64,000 nucleotides of DNA, taken from positions 1 to 64,000 of the forward strand of contig NZ_BOPO01000002.1 in NCBI RefSeq assembly GCF_017312725.1, written 5' to 3'. Both the position numbers and the translations under genes were made by a program. Under the pieces are notes generated by a model, which worked only from the letters and a program-made list of their open reading frames with translations, did not search any database and was not told the origin of the DNA. This document shows positions 9,301 through 15,800 of the stretch, piece after piece. The DNA is from Actinocatenispora comari (lineage in GTDB: Bacteria > Actinomycetota > Actinomycetes > Mycobacteriales > Micromonosporaceae). Within the stretch, counting starts at the first letter, position 1. The number at the start of each line of letters is the position of its first letter.

Positions 9301-9639
9301 GCCCAGCGCCGCCCGGCCGGCCGCGTCGACCACGATCGCGTCCACCCGCGACTCGGTCAGCAGGTGCCGCAACCGATCCCGCGGATGCGCCGGGTCCAGC
9401 GGCAGGTAGCCGGCACCGGAACCCAGCACGCCGAGCACCGCGACGACCATCTCGACGCTGCGCTCGGTGCACACCCCGATCAGCCCGGTACCGCCGGCCG
9501 GCAGCGTCGCCGCGAGCGCGCCGGCGCGGCCGAGCAGCGACGCGTAGCTCTCCGCCCGGTCCCACTGCCGTACCGCGACCGCCGCGGGTGTGGCCCGCGC
9601 CTGCGCCAGGACCAGCGCGAACAGGCTCTCATCAGCCAT
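6283..9639 (-). CDS. Non-ribosomal peptide synthetase, A-PCP-C-PCP
   Basis: The protein has 1118 residues. The adenylation domain (1-490) has YTSGSTGTPKG near 150, NVYGPTETT, YRTGDL and a GKVDRDAL lysine. PCP1 has GGHSL with Ser521. The condensation domain (about 560-990) has an intact HHAVADG. PCP2 has LGATSM with Ser1052. There is no second A domain and no thioesterase, so PCP2 must be loaded in trans, perhaps by the A-PCP protein at 19899-22985 or by transfer. By-eye specificity positions read D-A-M-C-V-G-V-V-F-K, which I cannot assign (a hydrophobic residue is likely). Its start overlaps the end of the TE-LanB gene by 8 bp. It is the last gene of the leftward operon. Confidence 0.93.
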   Translation of the reverse strand: MADESLFALVLAQARATPAAVAVRQWDRAESYASLLGRAGALAATLPAGGTGLIGVCTERSVEMVVAVLGVLGSGAGYLPLDPAHPRDRLRHLLTESRVDAIVVDAAGRAALGPVDVPLVEVPATPLPLAVVPAGPPGRDRLAYVAYTSGSTGTPKGVLVSQRSVLEFVDACRALTGATAADRLLGLTSLSWDASVMDLFLTLTTGATVALVGHRDRIDPARLVAFAAAHETTWCVCTPPVLALLDPVALPTLRTIVVGGEALPPRLVQRWRDRHLFNVYGPTETTVFVLAADLHGAPDGEPPIGAPVGAHAAYLVDEALRPVPDGELGELLIGGPGVAYGYLDAPRLTAARFVPDALSGRPGERLYRTGDLARRRPDGQLEFLGRRDGQVKIRGQRVETGEIEAVLQAHPDVTQAAVLALPGPIGPELVAYLAPATAPADDELVAHAARRLTDAMVPRRYVRLDSLPFTVVGKVDRDALAALAPLGPGPTPTDPVAAAWSRVLGGSPGPDDDFFAHGGHSLAAMRLVAELRDLFARDVTVEDVFTGRTPAGIAARVAAAGPLTGPEPTTGNPPTLSPSQRRLWFVDQLAPDSAAYNIAFAERIRGPLDVPALAAALRRVADRHDVLCWRIEQHDGVPRPVCDPSGDVPLPVTDVTEADLAAALRDRAGTVVDLAAGPAWRAELLRLGPTEHVLCLVLHHAVADGWSQSVLYREIAAGYAGAEVPPLPASYADYAAWRADRDAERGKADLAWWTEHLAGAPTALDLPRDRPRPPVQTYAGAVLAAPLPPAADADVRAAAARHGATPSVVVLAAIGVALGRLTGRTDHVVGAVVADRRRTAFTDLVGFFVDIVPLRLRGDTGGSFADDIRYCLGEVLAAEAHPGAPLEEIVAALGVAREASRAPLVQVLFNVFNFAEPRLELPGLDVTRVPLPVPGSPFDLTLYLTERDGRFVLEAAYNTDLYRPERMRALLDGLVQLIGVLAAAPEAATAAAGPRFDTTGVTDAPAAAPARTGGSVAPATDTERLVAEVWQALLDRAELGATDNFFELGATSMAMVEASSRIAERIGRPVPVVDLFRFPNIRALAEHLDGSADTSALTRARQRSALRRRNTARRPNPR

Positions 9640-12600
9640 CTGTCGCCTCCGCGTCGGTGATCTGCAGCCGCAGCTCGCTGAAGTACCGCTGGCCGGCGGC
9701 GTCGGGCACCCAGCACTCGTCGGGGGTGGGCAGCATCTCGGTGACCGTCACCGGTACGTCCCGGCCGGCGCGGGTGCGCGCCCCACGGGCCGCGTTGCAC
9801 AGCGCCACCGCGTACTGCGGGCTGGTCAGGTCGACGAAGAACGGCTTGATCTCGGTGTCGACCTTGACGTACACCCGTTCCGGCAGTCCCAGCTCGGCGC
9901 GCCACCGCCGTACCGCGAGGTAGCGCGCCGCGTCGCCGCGGGCGGCGGCGAGGCCGCTGCGATCCACCGTGGTACGCCAGGTCTCCCGGCTGACCACCAG
10001 CCGGTCGATGGACAGCCGGGCGGTGTGCTCGGCCGGTGCGAGCAGTTTGAACCCGTCCACCGCGTGCATCGCCAGCAGCGCCGAGAACACCTCCACCAGC
10101 GGCCGCTGCCGGCCGGACGGGTCGGTGGCGACCAGCGCGCCATCGGTCTCGGTGACCAGCATGCCGCTCGCGGGTACGTGCCCGGCGGTCGCGGCGACCG
10201 GGCCCGGCGCGACGCCCAGGTGCACGTCGTCGGCGTCGGCGAGGCTGTGCGCGACCCGGCCGGTGTGCCGCGGCCAGTCCGGCGGGTACAGCAGCCGCAC
10301 CCGGCCCGGCCCGAGATCGGCGGCGAGCGCGGCACGCAGCGCGTCGGCGTCCCGGTGCCACTCGGTGAACACCGCGCAGTCGAACGTCGGCCAGGCGACG
10401 TGCATCTCGCCCAGCACGACCTGGTAGTCGCCGCGCCGCAGTGCGGCCACGTCGGTCGCGCAGATCTGCAGGTCCGGGCTGTGCACGAAGCCGGCCGACC
10501 AGCCCGGGGCGTCGGCGGGGAACGCCGCCGCCACCGCGGGCGCGAGTTCCGCCGCGCGGCGCCGTACCGGGCCGTCGCCGGTGGCGCCGAACAGGCCGGC
10601 CCAGCGCGCCGCGAACTGCGCCGCGACCGCGTCGACCGGCCGGTCCCCGCCGCCCCACAGCGGCCCCTGCGCCAGGTACCACAGGTCCGACAGCCGCACC
10701 GGGCCCGGCTCGGCGGCCAGCTCCCGGTACAGCTCGTGCAGCGCCTGCCCGTACGCGTCGGCCAGCGCCACGGTGAGCCAGCGTGCCGCCCGCAGCAGGA
10801 TGTCCAGCGGGCCGGCCAGCTCGTCGAGCAGCGGGCGGCCGAACACCACGGTCAGGTCGCGGTCGGTGTCCTCGTAGCACAGCGACCGGCCGGCGTAGGT
10901 CTGCCCGGCCCGGCGCTGCGCCTCCTGCCCGGTCACCGCCTCGAACGTCTCGGCGAGCACACCGAGCGCGTCGCGCAGCGCGTCCGGGTCGCCGGCCGCG
11001 GCGGCAACCGCGTCGCGGGCTGCGTCGAGCCGGTCCAGCCCGCGCTGCGCGGCGGTCCGTTCCGGTTCGGTGCCGATCGCCGCGATCCGTTGCCGCAGCA
11101 CGCGCTCGGCGTCCGGATGCAGCGGCAGGTCGGCACCCCAGCGCAGCAACCCCTGCCGGGCCAGGCCGTCGAGCAGCAGGTACCCGTCCTCGTCCCGGCG
11201 CAGGCCCAGCTCCGGCGCGGTCGACAGCTCGGCCACCAGCTCGACGGCGGGCCGGCCGTCGGCGGCCGACAGCGCCGCCGCGGCCGCCGCGGACAGCGGC
11301 ACCGGCGGTTGCGCCGGCCGGTACGCGAGCCGCCCGTCCTGGTGGATCTCCGGCGAGACGACCACCGGCAGCCAGCGCCGGGTGGCCGGATCGTCGGCCA
11401 GCCGCTGCGCGTACGCGTCGAGGGCCCAGGTCTCGTAGTGCACCCGGCGGCGGCGGGTCAACCCGCGGCCCGGCTTGACGGTGGCCACCTCGGCGAGGTC
11501 GGGATCGACGGTGACCCAACAGGTCGGGCCGAAGAAGCCGATCGTGTCGTTCTTCCCGCAGTACCGCTGCCAGTAGCGGATCAGCGCGGTCTCCCGCTCC
11601 CGCCGCTTCGACGGGCGTCCGGTACCGCGGCCGGGCAGCAGGTGGTCCAGGCCGGTCAGCGCGTTGCGGTTCTGCCAGCCGACCGCCTCGCGCAGCAACG
11701 GATCCGCCGCCAGCTCGGCCGCCACCCGCGAGCCGCGTTCCACCGCATCCTGGTACGCGGCAACGAAACCGGCGTCGGTGACCGCCTGCTGCGGATCGAC
11801 CTTACCGAGCGCGTCGGCGGTCACGGCGAGCTCCGGCGCGGCGAACCGGTTCAGCCCCGCCGCCGGGAAGCCGGTGCCGCGCAGCAGCGCGTCCCGCCAC
11901 ACCGACCAGCCGGTCTCCCCCAGCGGAACGCGATGCGCCGCCGACGCCGCACCCGGGCCCGGCGCGCCGGGAAACGCCACAGCGCCAGCCGAAGCCGCGC
12001 CGGACCGGACCGCCCTGGACGGGGCCGTGGCGAACGAAGGTGTGCGGGGCGGGGCCGTGTCGGGTGGGGACGGCGCCGGGCTCGCGGCACGGTCGGTGTG
12101 CAGGTCGGCCCGGATCAGCGCGGCGAGCCGGTCGAGCGTGTCGTGCAGGAAGAAGTGGCCACCGGGCAACCGGTGCGCCCGGACCTCGGTGTCGGTGTGC
12201 CGCTGCCAGCCGGCCAGCTGCCCCAGCGGTACGGCCACGTCGGACTCACCGGCGAACGTGGTCACCGGGACCGGCAGCGGCGCCCGCGGCTCGTACCGGT
12301 ACACCTCCAGCCAGGCCAGGTCGGCCCGCAGCACCGGCAGCAGCAGGTCGATCAGGTCCGGTGCGTCGAGCAGCTCGGTGGGCATCCCGCCGGCCGCGAC
12401 GACCCGGGCCACCAGCCGGTCGCGGGGCAGCCCGGCGATGTTGTCCAGCGGCCCGTCGCCGCGCTCGTCCGGCGGCCGGGCGGCGGCCGCGAACAGCCGC
12501 TCCGGCAACCGGTCACCCCGCTCGGCCAGTACCCGGGCCACCTCGTAGCCCAGCCGGGCGCCCAGCGAGTGCCCGTACAGCGCGAACCGCGGGCCGGCGT

Positions 12601-12841
12601 CGGCCACGATCGCGTCCGCCATCGCGACCGGATCCAGCTCCAGCGGCTCGCCGTACCGGCCCTCCCGGCCGGGGAGCTTGACCGGCACCACCTCCACCTC
12701 GGCGCCGAACGCGGCCGGCCAGCGGCGGAAGACACTGGCACCGGCGCCGGCGTAGGGCAGGCAGTACAGCTGCCAGGTGGCGTCGGCGCGGCGCACCGGT
12801 CGCGGGAACCAGCCGTCCGCCGGGCCGCCCGTCCCGGTCAT
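9632..12841 (-). CDS. Type II thioesterase fused to LanB-like lantibiotic dehydratase N-terminal domain
   Basis: The protein has 1069 residues. Residues 1-240 are an editing-type (type II) thioesterase: LPYAGAG near 25, GHSLG with Ser92, GESDVAV near 200 and GGHFFLHD near 229. A Pro/Ala/Ser linker (240-305) leads to about 760 residues matching the lantibiotic dehydratase N-terminal (glutamyl-tRNA-using) domain: NALTGLDHLLPGRGTGRPSK, GKNDTIGFFGPT near 435, GRSLCYEDTDRD near 650 and a C-terminal AGQRYFSELRL. Full LanB enzymes add a C-terminal elimination domain, which is absent here. Proteins with only this domain include thiopeptide split dehydratases and peptide aminoacyl-tRNA ligases (PEARLs). 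No LanC or C-terminal elimination partner lies in the window. Inferred role: tRNA-dependent aminoacylation or glutamylation on an assembly-line or ribosomal peptide substrate. It overlaps the PKS gene by ATGA and the next NRPS by 8 bp, so it is translated with the assembly line. Confidence 0.85.
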   Translation of the reverse strand: MTGTGGPADGWFPRPVRRADATWQLYCLPYAGAGASVFRRWPAAFGAEVEVVPVKLPGREGRYGEPLELDPVAMADAIVADAGPRFALYGHSLGARLGYEVARVLAERGDRLPERLFAAAARPPDERGDGPLDNIAGLPRDRLVARVVAAGGMPTELLDAPDLIDLLLPVLRADLAWLEVYRYEPRAPLPVPVTTFAGESDVAVPLGQLAGWQRHTDTEVRAHRLPGGHFFLHDTLDRLAALIRADLHTDRAASPAPSPPDTAPPRTPSFATAPSRAVRSGAASAGAVAFPGAPGPGAASAAHRVPLGETGWSVWRDALLRGTGFPAAGLNRFAAPELAVTADALGKVDPQQAVTDAGFVAAYQDAVERGSRVAAELAADPLLREAVGWQNRNALTGLDHLLPGRGTGRPSKRRERETALIRYWQRYCGKNDTIGFFGPTCWVTVDPDLAEVATVKPGRGLTRRRRVHYETWALDAYAQRLADDPATRRWLPVVVSPEIHQDGRLAYRPAQPPVPLSAAAAAALSAADGRPAVELVAELSTAPELGLRRDEDGYLLLDGLARQGLLRWGADLPLHPDAERVLRQRIAAIGTEPERTAAQRGLDRLDAARDAVAAAAGDPDALRDALGVLAETFEAVTGQEAQRRAGQTYAGRSLCYEDTDRDLTVVFGRPLLDELAGPLDILLRAARWLTVALADAYGQALHELYRELAAEPGPVRLSDLWYLAQGPLWGGGDRPVDAVAAQFAARWAGLFGATGDGPVRRRAAELAPAVAAAFPADAPGWSAGFVHSPDLQICATDVAALRRGDYQVVLGEMHVAWPTFDCAVFTEWHRDADALRAALAADLGPGRVRLLYPPDWPRHTGRVAHSLADADDVHLGVAPGPVAATAGHVPASGMLVTETDGALVATDPSGRQRPLVEVFSALLAMHAVDGFKLLAPAEHTARLSIDRLVVSRETWRTTVDRSGLAAARGDAARYLAVRRWRAELGLPERVYVKVDTEIKPFFVDLTSPQYAVALCNAARGARTRAGRDVPVTVTEMLPTPDECWVPDAAGQRYFSELRLQITDAEATDG

Positions 12842-15800
12842 CGCGGCCGGGCCAGGCGCGGGATCGCCGGGGCGGGCGCCGCGGCGGCGGTGTCGCGGCG
12901 CTGCTCGACCAGCTCGGCCATGCCGGCCACGGTCGTCGTCTCGAACAGGCTGCGCATCGGCAGCTTCACCCCGGTCGCGGTGCGTACCTTGCCGATCAGC
13001 TGCACCGCGACCAGCGAGTTGCCGCCCAGGTCGAAGAAGTCGTCGTCGCGGCCGACCACCGGCACGCCGAGCACGTCGGCCCAGATCCCCGCCAGCTGCG
13101 CCTCCAGCTCGGTACCGGGTGCCGCTCCGTCGCCGAGCGCTTCGGCGGCATCGTCGGCGACCGGGCCGGTGAGCGTCTCGATGGTCGCCGCGGCCGCCAC
13201 GAACTGCTCGTCCATCGGCCGTACCGACACCGCGACCTGCGGCCCGAGCCCACCGGCGAGCAGCCGCCACAGCACCTCGGCCCCGTCGGCCGGCGCGATC
13301 CCGCCCGCCGAGCCTCCCCCACCGGTACCGCCGGGCCCGGCGACGTCCGCGACCACACCGCCGGCCGACGCGCCCACGGCCGGCGCGGCGGTCGGCGCGG
13401 GGGAAGCGGTCGGCGCGGCGGATGCGGTCGGGGTGGCGCGGACGGCGGTGGCCATCGCGGTCGGGTCGACCCGGCGCAGCATGAAGTCGGCGATGTCGAC
13501 CAGCACCCGGCCGTCGTCGTCGACCAGCTGGATGTCGGCGGTGGTGATCTCGTCGCCGGGCTGCCCGACCAGGTGCGCCCACAGCCGCGGGGGCAGCGGC
13601 GCGTGCACGGTGATCCGGCCGTACCCGAGGGGCAGGAACGATCCGCCGTCGACATCGAGCAGGCTGGTCGCCTCGTCCAGCAGCGCCGGATGCAACGGCC
13701 AGTCGGCCAGCTCGGCCGCCACCTCGGCCGGCGCGACCAGCCGGGCCAGCACCTCGCCGGGGCCGCGGTGGGTGGTGCGCAGGTTCTGCCACCGGCCGCC
13801 GAACTCGACCAGCCCGGACCGGGACCGGTGGCTCGTCACCTCGGTACCGGCTCCCAGCCGCTCGCGCAGCGGCGGCAGCGCGACCGGCGCCGGCGCGGCG
13901 AACCGCACCCACGCGGCGGTCCCGCGCACGTGCGTGGTGGCGCCGGTGACGATCTGCACGTCGTACCCGTCGTCGCCGGGCGTCAGCCGGACCGTCACCG
14001 TCGTGTCGGTACCGTCCGGCACCGCCAGCGGCGCCACGAACGCCACGTCGCGCAGCTCCACCACGGCCTGCTCGTCGGGCGCCGGTACCGCCGCGGCGAA
14101 CGCGGCCCGGGCCAGCTCCAGGTGCCCAGTGCCGGGCAGCACCGGCACGCCGGCGATCCGGTGCTCGCCCAGCACCCAGTGGCTGCCGGGCCCGAACCGC
14201 CCGCGCACCACCCGGCTCGTGCCGTCGTCGACCCGTTCGGTCAGTACCGGATGCGTCACCGTGACCGCCGCGCCGCCCGAACCGGCCGCGGCGGAGCCGC
14301 CCCCGCTCGCTGCGATGCCGGAGCCGCCTTCGGTTGCTCTGGCGCCGGTGCCGGCTCCGGTTGCCGCGGTGCCGGCTCCGGTTGCCGCGGTGCCGGCTCC
14401 CGTTGCTGCGGTGCCGGCTTCGGTTGCCGCGGTGCCGGGGCCGCCGAGGGCGGCCGGGCGCGCGGTCTCCACGGCCATGCCGACCTCGCTCCAGGCGCCC
14501 CAGTCGACGCTGAGCACCGGGCAGCCGAAACCGCCGCCGTGCTGGGCCACCGCGTCGAGGTAGGCGTTGGCCGCCGCGTAGTCGACCTGACCGAGCCCAC
14601 CGACCACACCGGTCACCGACCCGCACAGCGCCACGAAACTCAGCTCGTCCGCGCCGAACACCTCGGCCAGCGCCCGGGTGCCGGCGATCTTGGGCGCCAG
14701 GACCGCGTCGACCGCCTCGCGGGTCTTCATCGCGATCAGCCCACCGCCGGGCACGCCGGCGGCGTGCACGATGCCGTCCAGCCGGCCGTACTGGTCGAGG
14801 ATCCGCTCGCGCACCGCCCGCAGCGCAGCCACGTCGGTGACGTCGGCGGCGACCGGCAGCACCTGCCCGCCGGCGGCCTCGATCCGCTCGATCGCGGCGA
14901 TGGTGCGCCCGACCCGGTCGGTACCACCGGCCAGCGCCGGCCACTGCTCGCGCGGCGGCAGCGGGGTACGGGCCAGCAGCACGATCCGGGCCCGGCAGCG
15001 GCGGGCCAGGTCCGCGGCGACGGTGCCGCCGATCCCGCCGGTACCGCCGGTGATCAGGTACACGCCGCCGTCGGGCAGCTGGTCGGTGCGCGCCGGCAGC
15101 GGCACCGGCTCGAACTCGGGCGCCCAGCGCCGGCCGCGGCGCAGCGCCACCGTCTGCGCGTACTCGCCGGACGGCGGTACCCGCAGCTCGGCGGCGATCG
15201 CGGCGACGTCCGACGGGTGCGCCGCGTCGACGTGCCGGACGGTGACGACGCCGGGCAGCTCGGTCGGCAGCGACCAGGCGGCCGCCGCGGTACCGGCCGC
15301 GAGCGGGTCGGTCACGTCGTCGCCCAGCACCGCGCGGGTACCGGCGGTGACCACGTCCAGGTGCACCGGGCCGGGCAGCGCCGCCTCGGCGAGCGCCTGG
15401 CCGAGCGCGACGACGCTGTGCACCGCCTCGTCCACGCCAGCGTCCGGGGACAGCGTCCAGGCGTGCACGATCCGTTGCGGGACACCGGAACCGGCCGCCA
15501 GCTCGGCGAGCAGCGCGGCGAGGCCGGCGCGATCGGCCGGATCCAGCACCGGCGCCCGAACGGTGTCCGGGCCGAGCGCGCCGGCGAGCGCGTCGCCGGA
15601 CTCGCCGGCGGCCAGCAGCAGGCAGCGCGGCGCGGCCGGCGCGTCGACCGCGGGCGGCAGCTGCCGCCACACCGGGACGCTGCACCACTGCGCCATGCCG
15701 CGGTCCACCGGCGCCGGCGGGACGGGCGCCGGCGCGGCCGACGGCGCCGGGTCGACCCAGTGGTAGCTGCGCTCGTACGGGTAGGTCGGCAGCGGGATCC

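Noticed and set aside
9632-12841. Classical lanthipeptide cluster
   Set aside because: There is no LanC cyclase, no elimination domain and no obvious Ser/Thr/Cys-rich precursor with a leader. The domain sits in an NRPS/PKS operon.
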